DNA of 64,000 nt, taken from the NCBI RefSeq assembly GCF_001051235.1, contig NZ_CBTJ020000071.1:62001-126000 (forward strand). The letters are read 5' to 3'. Every line of letters starts with the position of its first letter. The stretch's first letter is position 1. Positions 23,601 to 31,629 of the stretch are shown here, piece after piece. The notes under the pieces are model-generated. The model made no database searches and was not told where the DNA came from. It worked only from the letters and a program-made list of their open reading frames with translations. This stretch comes from Candidatus Competibacter denitrificans Run_A_D11 (lineage in GTDB: Bacteria > Pseudomonadota > Gammaproteobacteria > Competibacterales > Competibacteraceae). The translations under genes were made by a program, and so were the position numbers.

Positions 23601-25007
23601 ATGACCATGCACAGCTCTAGCGAGACCACAGCCCTTCTCGACGGCATCCGGGCCTTTATCGAACCGGCATCTCTGCGCACCGATGCGGACAGCGCCCTGC
23701 TGTATGGCCGTGACTGGACCCGGCTGTATCAGCCGAACCCGCTGGCCGTTGTGCTGCCAGGCACCATTGAACAGGTCCGGCAACTGGTCTGCTACGCCAA
23801 TGACCACCGCCTGGCGTTGGTGCCCTCCGGTGGTCGTACCGGTTTAAGCGGTGCCGCCGTCGCTTCGCATGGTGAACTCGTCGTTTCCCTGGAGCGGATG
23901 AACCGGATTCTGGATTTCGATGCGGTGGATCGCAGCGTCACTTGCCAGGCAGGCACGGTCACCGAGGCTTTACAGAATTTCGCCCGTGAGCAGGGCTTGT
24001 CCTATCCGGTCGATTTCGCCTCCCGCGGCTCCAGCCACATCGGCGGTAACATCGCCACCAACGCTGGTGGCATCAAGGTGGTGCGGTACGGGCTGACCCG
24101 CGATTGGGTGACAGGCTTAAAGGTTGTTACTGGACGGGGCGATTTGCTCGATCTCAACCGGGGGCTGATCAAAAATGCCAGCGGTTATGATTTGCGCCAT
24201 CTGTTCATCGGCAGCGAAGGCACCCTGGGCATCATCGTCGAAGCCACTCTGAAGCTCACTCGACCTCTGCACGAACCGAACGTGATGGTGCTAGGCGTAC
24301 CCGATCTGAACGGCCTGATGGCCATCTACGGTGTGTTGCGCGGTGCATTGGAACTGAGTGCCTTTGAGTTTTTCTCGGAACTAGCGCTGCGTCATGTTCT
24401 GAAGAAAGGCTTACATCGCCCCTTCGAGACCGCAACCCCCTATTACGTATTGACCGAGTTCGAAAACCCCGCTGGTCGGTTTACCGATCAGGCCCTGCAA
24501 CTGTTCGAGCACTGCACCGAACAGGGTTGGCTGGTTGATGGGGTTATCAGCCAGAGCGAGCAACAGGCGAAAGAGTTGTGGCGGTTGCGAGAAGATATTA
24601 GCGAATCGATTGCTGAGCATCAGCCTTACAAGAATGATATTTCAGTGCGGATTTCTCGCGTTCCGGCGCTGCTTGAAGAAATCGATCATCTGCTGGCGCG
24701 GGAGTACCCGAATTTCGAGGTACTGTGGTATGGCCATATCGGTGATGGCAACCTGCACATCAATATCCTCAAACCCGCCGAAATGGCTACGGCGACCTTT
24801 GCCGAAAACTGCGGAGCCGTTAGTGAACATCTGTTTGCTACTCTACAACGCCACGGTGGCAGTATTTCCGCTGAGCACGGCGTCGGCCTGACCAAAAAGC
24901 CCTATCTGCATTACACCCGTGATGCGACTGAAGTTGGCTATCTGCGAGCGCTCAAGCAGGTTTTTGATCCGAATGGGATTATGAATCCGGGGAAGATTTT
25001 TGATTGA
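23601..25007 (+). CDS. FAD-linked D-2-hydroxyglutarate dehydrogenase
   Basis: 468-residue flavoprotein of the PCMH/VAO family. FAD-binding motifs LVPSGGRTGLSGAAV and GSSHIGGNIATNAGG are followed by the long SEGTLGIIVEATLKL loop. The C-terminal catalytic/metal region has WYGHIGDGNLHINIL and GSISAEHGVG, ending FDPNGIMNPGKIF. The YKNDISVRISRVP segment and overall pattern fit the bacterial D-2-hydroxyglutarate dehydrogenases better than glycolate oxidase GlcD. It is divergent from serA, the enzyme that produces D-2-hydroxyglutarate, which strengthens the call. Start uncertain: I choose ATG at 23601; an ATG at 23532 is in frame but would leave only 27 bp to serA. Confidence 0.85.
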   Translation: MTMHSSSETTALLDGIRAFIEPASLRTDADSALLYGRDWTRLYQPNPLAVVLPGTIEQVRQLVCYANDHRLALVPSGGRTGLSGAAVASHGELVVSLERMNRILDFDAVDRSVTCQAGTVTEALQNFAREQGLSYPVDFASRGSSHIGGNIATNAGGIKVVRYGLTRDWVTGLKVVTGRGDLLDLNRGLIKNASGYDLRHLFIGSEGTLGIIVEATLKLTRPLHEPNVMVLGVPDLNGLMAIYGVLRGALELSAFEFFSELALRHVLKKGLHRPFETATPYYVLTEFENPAGRFTDQALQLFEHCTEQGWLVDGVISQSEQQAKELWRLREDISESIAEHQPYKNDISVRISRVPALLEEIDHLLAREYPNFEVLWYGHIGDGNLHINILKPAEMATATFAENCGAVSEHLFATLQRHGGSISAEHGVGLTKKPYLHYTRDATEVGYLRALKQVFDPNGIMNPGKIFD

Positions 25008-25065
25008 ACAGGACGTTGGCCCGTCCACCATACCTGATCAAATTGGCTCATGCCTCAACAGAGCC

Positions 25066-25302
25066 TCATAGCCTGTTGGTCACACCATAAAGATAGTGGT
25101 CGTGGTGCGTCGCCAAATCTTCGGGCAGTTCCGGATTGACAGGAAACCGACGCCCTAGCGCTGCCAAACGGGCCAAGGTTGGACGTTCCATGACCGTCCG
25201 CCGAGCTTGAATCCTGATTTCAACTTCACAATCATCCGGTAGATCCACTGCTTCGGTTGGGCGAAAAACCCCATTTTCATAAATCGCATGAAGAGTTTGC
25301 AT
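25066..25302 (-). CDS. AF2212-like (DUF104) antitoxin family protein
   Basis: 78-residue small protein starting MQTLHAIYENGVFRPTEAVD, the DUF104/AF2212-like antitoxin signature, and ending in DHYLYG, as family members often do. GAAGG precedes the ATG at 25302 by 7 nt, so it should be translated. Such genes normally sit next to a PIN-domain (VapC) toxin; only 58 bp separate it from the convergent dehydrogenase gene and none is there. Either an orphan remnant or a regulator with another partner. Confidence 0.7.
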   Translation of the reverse strand: MQTLHAIYENGVFRPTEAVDLPDDCEVEIRIQARRTVMERPTLARLAALGRRFPVNPELPEDLATHHDHYLYGVTNRL

Positions 25303-25401
25303 GGCACAACCTTCACAAATTGAACATGATTGAGAAGTGTATCATCAGCCGGCAGGACGGGCACAGCCCGCCATCTTTAATGCCGTCAGATGAATGATGA
25401 A

Positions 25402-25418
25402 GGTGGGCAGTGCCCACC
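25402..25418. repeat. Short intergenic palindrome
   Basis: GGTGGGCAGTGCCCACC is an inverted repeat with 8-bp arms around one base, followed by CTACCC. A related smaller one (CGGGC-ACA-GCCCG) lies about 50 bp upstream. Short palindromes of this kind are often dispersed REP-like repeats; only this pair is evident in the window. Confidence 0.5.
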
Positions 25419-25544
25419 CTACCCGGCTTGACGACCTTATCAAGTCGCACTTCAAAAATTCATCCGGTGCTGCCGATTTGACTTTTCACGCTTAAGCCTG
25501 AATAATTTCGCGCCAATTTTAGCTCTCGCTCGGAAGGTAAACCC

Positions 25545-25574
25545 ATGCTTAAAACACAATCCCCCACCCCTTAA
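25545..25574 (+). CDS. Possible leader peptide MLKTQSPTP
   Basis: Nine codons plus TAA. The GGAAGG at 25532-25537 is 7 nt from the ATG, an ideal ribosome binding site. The stop is directly followed by the 8-bp hairpin at 25575-25596. Two of the last three codons are proline. Confidence 0.35.
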   Translation: MLKTQSPTP

Positions 25575-25632
25575 GCCTTCCGGCGATTCGGAAGGCACAG
25601 TTGTCTTCCAAGCCTGCTTCCTCCTCTTCGGC

Positions 25633-25665
25633 AAACCCTGGATGACAACCTCATCCAGGGTTTTT
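25633..25665 (+). terminator. Strong intrinsic terminator upstream of rtcB
   Basis: Perfect 13-bp stem (AAACCCTGGATGA, loop CAACC, complement at 25651-25663), running into TTTTT at 25661-25665. It works only rightward: the other strand has no T-run. No rightward gene ends just before it, so it most likely regulates rtcB or ends a small RNA. Confidence 0.85.
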
Positions 25666-25713
25666 GCATTGGGAAGCTGGATTTTTATGTGATTACCATG
25701 AGCAACAGATGTT

Positions 25714-26913
25714 ATGCCTATTAAACGAATCATCACCAAGGCCAAGGTACCGGTCAAAATCTATACCGACGATGTAGACCCGCAGGCGATGACCCAGTTG
25801 GTCAACATCGCCCAACTGCCGTTTATCCACAGCCACGTTGCCGCAATGCCGGATGTGCATGTCGGCATCGGGGCCACCGTGGGTGCGGTCATCCCGACCA
25901 AGGGTGCCATCATTCCGGCGGCGGTCGGCGTCGATATCGGCTGCGGCATGAACGCGGTGCGCTTGAGCCTAAAAGCCGGCCAATTACCGGACAACTTGAA
26001 GCCCGTGAGGGCCGCCATCGAAGCGGCGGTACCGGTCGGTTTCGCCATGCACACCGATAAACCCGGCGTTCCCGCTTCGACCGTTCGCGCCCTGGATGGC
26101 GGGCTGGACCGTATCGTCGGTAAGCATCCCGGTATTCTCAAGATGCAAAAACACGTCGAGCGGATTTGGGCGCAACAGCTCGGTACACTCGGTGGTGGTA
26201 ATCACTTCATCGAACTGTGTCTGGATGAAAACCAGGACGTATGGGTGATGCTGCACTCCGGTAGCCGAGGCATCGGCAACATTATCGGTCGTTACTTCAT
26301 CGATCTGGCGCGCAAGGACATGGGGAAGCACCTCGCCAACCTGCCCGACCGCGATCTCGCCTATTTGCAAGAAGGTGCGGAACACTTCGATGATTACGTG
26401 GCAGCGGTGAGTTGGGCGCAAGATTACGCGATGACCAATCGCCGCGAGATGATGCGGTTGATCCTGGAGGCGTTGGGGCGGCAATTACCGCCGTTCACGC
26501 TCACCAGGGAAGCCATCAACTGCCATCACAACTACGTGGCAGTGGAGCGGCATTTCGAAGAAACCGTGTTTGTCACCCGCAAAGGGGCGATCCGGGCTGG
26601 AGAAGGCGAGTTGGGTATCATCCCCGGCAGCATGGGCGCGAAATCCTACATCGTGCGTGGCAAGGGTGAGCCGCAATCGTTTTGCTCTTGCTCACACGGT
26701 GCCGGTCGGCGGTTAAGCCGAGGCAAGGCCAAGAAAACCTTCGCCCCCCAGGATTTGATCGCCCAAACCGCCGGTGTGGAATGCCGCAAGGATGCGGGGG
26801 TGCTTGACGAAATTCCCGGCGCTTACAAGGATATTGATGAGGTGATGGCCCACCAGGCTGATCTGGTCGAGGTGGTCCATACCCTAAAACAGGTGGTCTG
26901 CGTGAAAGGCTGA
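25714..26913 (+). CDS. rtcB: RNA-splicing ligase RtcB
   Basis: GTP- and Mn-dependent RNA ligase joining 2',3'-cyclic phosphate (or 3'-phosphate) ends to 5'-OH ends, used in RNA repair. 399 residues, near the E. coli length. Metal-site motifs MPDVHVGIGATVG, VGVDIGCGMN (Asp75, Cys78), LGGGNHFIE, HSGSRGIGN, NCHHNY, and the guanylylated His in CSCSHGAGR (His328, E. coli His337). ATG at 25714. No archease/rtcA or rtcR regulator is adjacent and I found no sigma-54 promoter, so control may be through the leader upstream. Confidence 0.96.
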   Translation: MPIKRIITKAKVPVKIYTDDVDPQAMTQLVNIAQLPFIHSHVAAMPDVHVGIGATVGAVIPTKGAIIPAAVGVDIGCGMNAVRLSLKAGQLPDNLKPVRAAIEAAVPVGFAMHTDKPGVPASTVRALDGGLDRIVGKHPGILKMQKHVERIWAQQLGTLGGGNHFIELCLDENQDVWVMLHSGSRGIGNIIGRYFIDLARKDMGKHLANLPDRDLAYLQEGAEHFDDYVAAVSWAQDYAMTNRREMMRLILEALGRQLPPFTLTREAINCHHNYVAVERHFEETVFVTRKGAIRAGEGELGIIPGSMGAKSYIVRGKGEPQSFCSCSHGAGRRLSRGKAKKTFAPQDLIAQTAGVECRKDAGVLDEIPGAYKDIDEVMAHQADLVEVVHTLKQVVCVKG

Positions 26914-26932
26914 TTCAAGCTAAGCAGACAAT

Positions 26933-26966
26933 AACCCCCTCGCGCCAAGAGGGCAGCGAGGGGGTT
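26933..26966 (+). terminator. GC-rich hairpin after rtcB
   Basis: An 11-bp stem (AACCCCCTCGC at 26933-26943, complement at 26956-26966) with a 12-nt loop starts 20 bp after the rtcB stop. Only three T follow, and the ribosome binding site of the next small gene begins at 26969, so it may be a partial terminator or an RNA-processing/stability element between the two genes. Confidence 0.6.
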
Positions 26967-26982
26967 TCAGGAGATTTGCAAG

Positions 26983-27156
26983 ATGAACCGACGACGGAAT
27001 CCAGTCGCCGCCGCACCGATTCTGCGCAAAGGCGGCGCCCACCAAAAACCCAAAACGGCGGAACGGGTCAAGGCCCGACTCCAGGTCAAACAGGAAGCCG
27101 CCACCTGGCAGGCTTCTTCCACCCGGTGCCGGCAGGAGCCGGTGCCGGCCTACTGA
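26983..27156 (+). CDS. Small basic protein downstream of rtcB
   Basis: 57 residues, beginning MNRRRNPVAAAPILRKGGAH and continuing with QKPKTAERVKARLQVKQEAA, very rich in Lys and Arg, with a Cys near the end. AGGAGA at 26969-26974 is 8 nt from the ATG, a strong translation signal. I do not recognise a named family. The basic composition suggests RNA or ribosome binding, which is inference. It follows rtcB across a hairpin and ends 17 bp from the convergent DUF2782 gene. Confidence 0.55.
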   Translation: MNRRRNPVAAAPILRKGGAHQKPKTAERVKARLQVKQEAATWQASSTRCRQEPVPAY

Positions 27157-27173
27157 GCACGGCGCTTACCACC

Positions 27174-27515
27174 CTACCAGCGCAGCAAGACCCAAGCTGG
27201 AATCAACAGCCCATCTTGTAAGCGGTTATAGCGAGTCTCCAGGCTACCGTCCCCATCCGTATCCACCAGATAGTACGGAATTCCCTTGGTTGGCACGACC
27301 TTAATCATGTAAAGGATTCCCCCAGCCCGGTATTCCTCAATGCTGCTCCGGTCACCACGCTGGCGGATCGTCACTTCCGGGACTGGTTGATTGTAGCCCT
27401 GACGAGCACCGGGTGACCCATCGGGAATGGGTTCCAAGCCGGCAGGTTCGGTAGTTTCCTGCGCCAGACTCACGCTTGCTAACAGCAATAGCGGCAATAA
27501 CACCCGCAAACGCAT
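27174..27515 (-). CDS. DUF2782 family secreted protein
   Basis: 113-residue protein with a clear signal peptide (MRLRVLLPLLLLASVSLAQE, likely cut after SLA). The DUF2782 domain follows: EVTIRQRGDRSSIEEYRAGG, YMIKVVPTKGIPYYLVDTDGDG. The acidic DTDGDG loop could bind a cation. Function unknown; expected in the periplasm. It lies downstream of lpxB on the same strand, about 100 bp apart, in the place where many gammaproteobacteria have rnhB. Confidence 0.8.
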   Translation of the reverse strand: MRLRVLLPLLLLASVSLAQETTEPAGLEPIPDGSPGARQGYNQPVPEVTIRQRGDRSSIEEYRAGGILYMIKVVPTKGIPYYLVDTDGDGSLETRYNRLQDGLLIPAWVLLRW

Positions 27516-27611
27516 GATAATTCCTTGAAAAGAGTTGGCAGAACGATGACCGAGTACAGCCGCAATGGTGTGCTCATCTCAATCATTTCCCGGTTGAGGC
27601 GATTTGTCCAG

Positions 27612-28772
27612 TCAGAGAGCATCTGGTTGCGATGACGTTTCCACCAGGTTGGCGATGGCCTGGGCCGCTTGCTGATCGGCATCGCGGCGCAACGCAAGAT
27701 GCAACGCTGTAAACTCCGCCATCAGCATCTGCCGGGCACCGACATCGTTCAAAGCATGCAAGACCGCCGGCCCCAGCGCCATCACCGTGGCCGCTTCTTG
27801 AAAAAACTCCGGCACCAGCTCCTTACCCGCCAGCAGATTGGGTAGTGAAAAGTGAGCCACGGTCACCAAACGGCGGGCGAGCCATGCCGTTAGCGGTGCA
27901 ACCTGATACGCCACCACCATCGGCCGCTTCAATAGCATCGCTTCCAACGTAGCGGTACCTGACGCCAGCAACACCGCATCAGCCGCCGCCATCACCTCAC
28001 GCGCGCGTCCCCGTACCACAGTCAGTGGTAGAGCTGGCGCGCGCTCAGCCTGCAAATGAGTCAAAAACTCATAGAGTTGCGGCGTAGCCGCTGGCAGCAA
28101 AAAGGACAGATCAGGTCGTTGAACCGCCAGCCAGCGCGCGGTATCCAAAAATAAGGTGCCCAAGCGCTTCACCTCCCCCAGCCGGCTACCGGGCAGTAAG
28201 GCGACAATAAGGCCAGCGGTGGCACACCCAACGTCCAACGACCGCCGTGCCGCCGCTGGATCGGATTGCAACGGAATCAAATCAGCTAAGGGATGGCCGA
28301 CATAACTCACCGGAATAGCGTGCTTTTCGTAGAAGGTGGCTTCAAATGGCAGTAGCGTCAGCACCAGGTTTGCGGCACGGGCGATTTTATGCACCCGCCA
28401 CGGCCGCCACGCCCATACCGAAGGGCTGACATAATGGACGGTCGGGATACCGCGAGCGCGCAGCCGCTGTTCCAAACCCAGATTGAAATCCGGTGCGTCG
28501 ATACCAATGAAGACATCCGGCGGATCGGCGCTGTACTGTTGATAAAGCTGCTGCCGAATTTTAGATAATTCAGGCAGATGGCGCAGCACCTCCACCAACC
28601 CCATCACCGCCAATCGTTCCAGCGGAACCCAGGTGTACAGTCCCTGCTCCACCATGCCAGCACCACCAATCCCGCTGAAGCGCGCGTGTGGATAGCGCTG
28701 TTTCAAGGCGGCGATGAGGCCGCTACCTAACAAGTCGCCCGACGGTTCGCCCGCGACCAGAGCGATGTGCAT
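27612..28772 (-). CDS. lpxB: Lipid-A-disaccharide synthase
   Basis: Glycosyltransferase (GT19) that joins UDP-2,3-diacylglucosamine and lipid X into the lipid A disaccharide at the inner membrane. 386 residues. Motifs: [13 protein letters not shown] at the N-terminus, [54 protein letters not shown] take the ATG at 28772, 13 bp after the lpxA stop; an upstream TTG at 28796 would overlap lpxA and adds residues not expected in the family. Last gene of the rpsB-lpxB block. Confidence 0.94.
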   Translation of the reverse strand: MHIALVAGEPSGDLLGSGLIAALKQRYPHARFSGIGGAGMVEQGLYTWVPLERLAVMGLVEVLRHLPELSKIRQQLYQQYSADPPDVFIGIDAPDFNLGLEQRLRARGIPTVHYVSPSVWAWRPWRVHKIARAANLVLTLLPFEATFYEKHAIPVSYVGHPLADLIPLQSDPAAARRSLDVGCATAGLIVALLPGSRLGEVKRLGTLFLDTARWLAVQRPDLSFLLPAATPQLYEFLTHLQAERAPALPLTVVRGRAREVMAAADAVLLASGTATLEAMLLKRPMVVAYQVAPLTAWLARRLVTVAHFSLPNLLAGKELVPEFFQEAATVMALGPAVLHALNDVGARQMLMAEFTALHLALRRDADQQAAQAIANLVETSSQPDAL

Positions 28773-28785
28773 GATAGATGCAGAG

Positions 28786-29559
28786 TTAACGGACAATGCC
28801 GTTGCGGGACGGCGCCACCAGGAAATCGGCCAAAATACTCAATCCCGGCCAATCCACTGCCATCTCCCGAACTTTCTCAACCGCTTCCTCCAGCCGCAGA
28901 TTAGCCCGATAAATGGCCTTGTAAGCCCGCCGAATCGCTTGAATTTCCTCATCGGAAAAATTGCGGCGCCGCAAGCCCTCGGCATTGATACCGTAAGGTT
29001 CAGCGCGGTAACCGGCCACCGTGACATAAGGCGGTACATCACGGTTTACCCCACAGGCGAAACCACAAAAGCTGTGGACGCCCAGGCGAGTAAATTGATA
29101 CACCAAGGCAAATCCCCCCAACACCACATCATCGGCAATATGGACATGCCCGGCCAATGACGCGCCATTGGCGAAAATGGTCCGGTTACCCACCACGCAA
29201 TCATGGGCGATATGGACATAGGCCATGATCCAGTTATCATCGCCCAGACAGGTTAAACCAGCATCTTGTGCCGTGCCGCGATTGATGGTGACAAATTCGC
29301 GGATGGTGTTGCGGTCGCCGATTTCCAAGCGCGTTGGCTCGCCCCCGTATTTTTTGTCTTGCGGCATTTCGCCAAGAGAGGCAAATTGAAAAATCCGGTT
29401 GTCACAACCAATCCGGGTCGGCCCTTGGATCACGACATGAGGGCCAATCCAGGTTCCGGCGCCGATTTCCACACCCGGCCCGATCACCGAAAACGGCCCC
29501 ACGGTCACATCCGGCGCCAGTTGGGCAGCCGGATCGACCACGGCGCGCGGATCAATCAC
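28786..29559 (-). CDS. lpxA: UDP-N-acetylglucosamine acyltransferase
   Basis: First step of lipid A synthesis: O-acylation of UDP-GlcNAc from hydroxyacyl-ACP. 257 residues, a left-handed beta-helix built of hexapeptide repeats ([20 protein letters not shown]). [20 protein letters not shown] and HIAHDC follow, with catalytic His119 (E. coli His125), then a helical C-terminus with RRAYKAIYR. The GTG at 29559 overlaps the fabZ stop as GTGA and gives the family start MIDPRAVV; an earlier GTG at 29583 would lie deep inside fabZ. Confidence 0.95.
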   Translation of the reverse strand: MIDPRAVVDPAAQLAPDVTVGPFSVIGPGVEIGAGTWIGPHVVIQGPTRIGCDNRIFQFASLGEMPQDKKYGGEPTRLEIGDRNTIREFVTINRGTAQDAGLTCLGDDNWIMAYVHIAHDCVVGNRTIFANGASLAGHVHIADDVVLGGFALVYQFTRLGVHSFCGFACGVNRDVPPYVTVAGYRAEPYGINAEGLRRRNFSDEEIQAIRRAYKAIYRANLRLEEAVEKVREMAVDWPGLSILADFLVAPSRNGIVR

Positions 29560-29996
29560 AGGTCGATTTCCCGCTTGGCACACATCAAATCTGCCGAGGC
29601 GGCCAACTGACCGTCAACCTTGGCTTCACAGATAAATTTGCCAATCCCGCGCTTGATGCGATCCAGCCGCACTTCCAGGATCAACTGATCGCCCGGTTCG
29701 ACCGGCCGCTTGAAGCGGGTATTATCGACGCCGACCAGGTAATACATGGAATGATGGTCGGGTCGCTCTCCTTCGCTCTTGAACGCCAGTACCCCGGTAG
29801 CCTGAGCCAACGCCTCGACGATTAGGACACCCGGCATGATCGGCCGCTGCGGAAAGTGACCCAAAAAATAGGGTTCGTTGAAACTGACATTTTTAAGACC
29901 AGTCAAGGAGCGCCCCGGATCAAGCGCCAAAACCCGATCAATCAACAGGAATGGATAACGGTGGGGCAGATATTCCAGTATTTCCTTGATGTCCAT
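29556..29996 (-). CDS. fabZ: 3-hydroxyacyl-ACP dehydratase FabZ
   Basis: Hot-dog fold dehydratase removing water from 3-hydroxyacyl-ACP in fatty acid elongation, sharing its substrate pool with LpxA and LpxD. 146 residues: [20 protein letters not shown], then the active site [20 protein letters not shown] with His47 and Glu61. The ATG at 29996 (GGA just upstream) is preferred to a TTG at 30023 that overlaps the lpxD stop. Confidence 0.95.
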   Translation of the reverse strand: MDIKEILEYLPHRYPFLLIDRVLALDPGRSLTGLKNVSFNEPYFLGHFPQRPIMPGVLIVEALAQATGVLAFKSEGERPDHHSMYYLVGVDNTRFKRPVEPGDQLILEVRLDRIKRGIGKFICEAKVDGQLAASADLMCAKREIDL

Positions 29997-30019
29997 CGTT
30001 TCCAAAGCGTAATCCCCTC

Positions 30020-31051
30020 TCAAATAGAGCCGTCTTGGTTGATTTTTTTTTCCAGAATTGCCAGCCGGCGGAATAGCTCATCCAGCCGGCGCAAACGAGC
30101 GCTGATCTTGTTCCATAGCCGGTTCGGCTCCACAGCCAGACCCGACGAATAAGTACCCGGCTCAGTGATCGATTGGGTGACCAACGACATTCCGGTCACC
30201 TGGACACCATCGGTGATCTCAAGATGACCCGCGATGCCGACGCCACCACCCAACATGCAATGGCGGCCAATACGGGCACTGCCAGCAATGCCGACACAGC
30301 CAGCCAAGGCACTGTGGGCGCCGATTCGCACGTTGTGGGCAACCTGAATCTGGTTATCCAGCTTTACCCCATCTTCAATCACGGTATCCTCTAAAGCACC
30401 GCGATCAATCGTGGTATTGGCGCCGATTTCCACATCATCGCCGATCAACACGCTACCCAACTGCGGAATTTTCAGCCAGCGACCGCCAGTATCAAGCGCC
30501 AGGCCAAAGCCATCGCTGCCGATCACCGCACCCGGATGCGCCAGGACGCGCTGGCCTAATCTCACCCGGTGGCAGAGCGTCACCCGCGCAACCAGTCGGC
30601 TGTGTGTGCCAATTTCAGCACGCTCACCGACGACACAATGCGGGCCGAGATACACACCGGCTCCGATCACCGCATCAGCTTCCACCACACAGTAAGGGCC
30701 AATCCAGGCATCGGGAGCCACCTGAGCGCTCGGGTCGATCCAGGCCGTGGGATGGATACCCGGCCTAACCTGGCAAAGCGGCTCGAACAAAGCGGCTACC
30801 CGCGCGTAAGCCACTTGCGGGTTAGCCGCTACCACCGCCGGTGCCGGACAATCCACAGCATCCTCGGTGGACAAGATCACCGCCGATGCTTGGGTGTCCG
30901 ATAAGAACGGGCGGTAACGGGGATGGGTCATAAAGCTGAGCTGCCCCGGTTCCGCTCGGTGCAGAGGAGCTACCCCGATGATGACCGTCGCGGCATCGCA
31001 TCCTTGCAAACGGGCGCTCGCTACGGCGGCGATCTCGCCCAGCGTGACCAT
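30020..31051 (-). CDS. lpxD: UDP-3-O-acylglucosamine N-acyltransferase
   Basis: Third step of lipid A synthesis, N-acylation of UDP-3-O-acyl-glucosamine. 343 residues: an N-terminal uridine-binding domain ([16 protein letters not shown]), then a long hexapeptide beta-helix with [10 protein letters not shown] and the catalytic [16 protein letters not shown], then a C-terminal helix ([22 protein letters not shown]). It begins 8 bp after skp. Confidence 0.95.
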   Translation of the reverse strand: MVTLGEIAAVASARLQGCDAATVIIGVAPLHRAEPGQLSFMTHPRYRPFLSDTQASAVILSTEDAVDCPAPAVVAANPQVAYARVAALFEPLCQVRPGIHPTAWIDPSAQVAPDAWIGPYCVVEADAVIGAGVYLGPHCVVGERAEIGTHSRLVARVTLCHRVRLGQRVLAHPGAVIGSDGFGLALDTGGRWLKIPQLGSVLIGDDVEIGANTTIDRGALEDTVIEDGVKLDNQIQVAHNVRIGAHSALAGCVGIAGSARIGRHCMLGGGVGIAGHLEITDGVQVTGMSLVTQSITEPGTYSSGLAVEPNRLWNKISARLRRLDELFRRLAILEKKINQDGSI

Positions 31052-31059
31052 AATCGCCT

Positions 31060-31566
31060 TTATTTGCTGGTCAAGCGCTTAAGCACTTTTTCAGTGACAT
31101 CCACTTGTGGGCTGGCGTACAACGCCGCACCATCATTGACGACCAGATCAAACCCCTCTTCCTTGGCGACATTGTTGATGACTTCCAAAACCTGCTTCTG
31201 AAATTTACCCAACTCCTCGTTGCGGCGCAGGTTGAAATCTTCGCGGAACTCATCTCCCGTCCGCTTCAGCTCCCGCGCCTGATTGCGGATATCACTCTCC
31301 AAGCTGCGCCGCTGGCTATCACCCATCACCGCGCCATCCTTGGACAATTTCTCTTCTTGCCGCCGCAGGGATTTTTGGGCTTCGACCAGCGCCTTCTGCC
31401 GTGGGGCAAATTCCTGCTCGAGCCGCTTGCTGGCAGCCTCGGCTTGTGGCGCGCTTTGCAAGATCTTAGCGATACTTACAAAACCGATCTTGACCTCGGC
31501 AGCCTGCACCACCGAAAACGGTGCGGCCAGAGCGGCCGCGATCAACCATGTCTTAAAAAGCTTCAA
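31060..31566 (-). CDS. skp: Periplasmic chaperone Skp/OmpH
   Basis: Periplasmic chaperone that holds unfolded outer membrane proteins on their way to BamA. 168 residues: a signal peptide (MKLFKTWLIAAALAAPFSVV, cut after VQA) and a mature part of long charged helices (residues about 50-130) typical of the Skp tentacles. The start is a TTG at 31566, fixed by GGAGG 8-12 nt upstream; an earlier in-frame TTG would add residues ahead of the signal peptide. Lies between bamA and lpxD as in most gammaproteobacteria. Confidence 0.92.
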   Translation of the reverse strand: MKLFKTWLIAAALAAPFSVVQAAEVKIGFVSIAKILQSAPQAEAASKRLEQEFAPRQKALVEAQKSLRRQEEKLSKDGAVMGDSQRRSLESDIRNQARELKRTGDEFREDFNLRRNEELGKFQKQVLEVINNVAKEEGFDLVVNDGAALYASPQVDVTEKVLKRLTSK

Positions 31567-31629
31567 TTTACCTACCTCCACGGACGAAACTGCAAACAAA
31601 CTACCGGAAACGATCTCACAAGACCGCCA

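Larger units (their letters stand above)
25531..25665 (+). promoter_or_regulatory. Putative transcription-attenuator leader of rtcB
   Basis: Three segments can pair in two exclusive ways: CGGAAGG (25531-25537), CCTTCCG (25576-25582) and CGGAAGG (25589-25595). The second and third form a perfect 8-bp hairpin (with flanking G-C); the first, which is also a ribosome binding site, can pair with the second instead. A leader-peptide frame lies between them. A strong intrinsic terminator follows at 25633-25665, 49 bp before the rtcB ATG. This layout fits attenuation; it is not shown by the sequence alone. Confidence 0.5.
25303..25713. other. Gene-poor stretch before rtcB
   Basis: 411 bp with no ordinary gene. 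From left to right it holds a small imperfect palindrome near 25350, an 8-bp-arm palindrome at 25402-25418, then about 110 bp with nothing recognisable, then the structured rtcB leader (25531-25665). I see no tRNA or clear Y-RNA-like T-loop here. Confidence 0.7.

Noticed and set aside
23505..23807. 100-codon N-terminal extension of serA
   Set aside because: The frame is open but overlaps the start of the divergent dehydrogenase gene and does not resemble SerA; the family N-terminus starts at 23504.
25302..25317. TGGCAC sequence as a sigma-54 promoter for rtcB
   Set aside because: The second half does not match TTGC at the required spacing and it lies about 400 bp upstream; no RtcR gene is nearby.
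25440..25660. Y-RNA or tRNA-like RNA gene upstream of rtcB
   Set aside because: Y RNAs can neighbour rtcB, but no T-loop (TTCRANY) or acceptor stem could be found; the hairpins fit an attenuator better.
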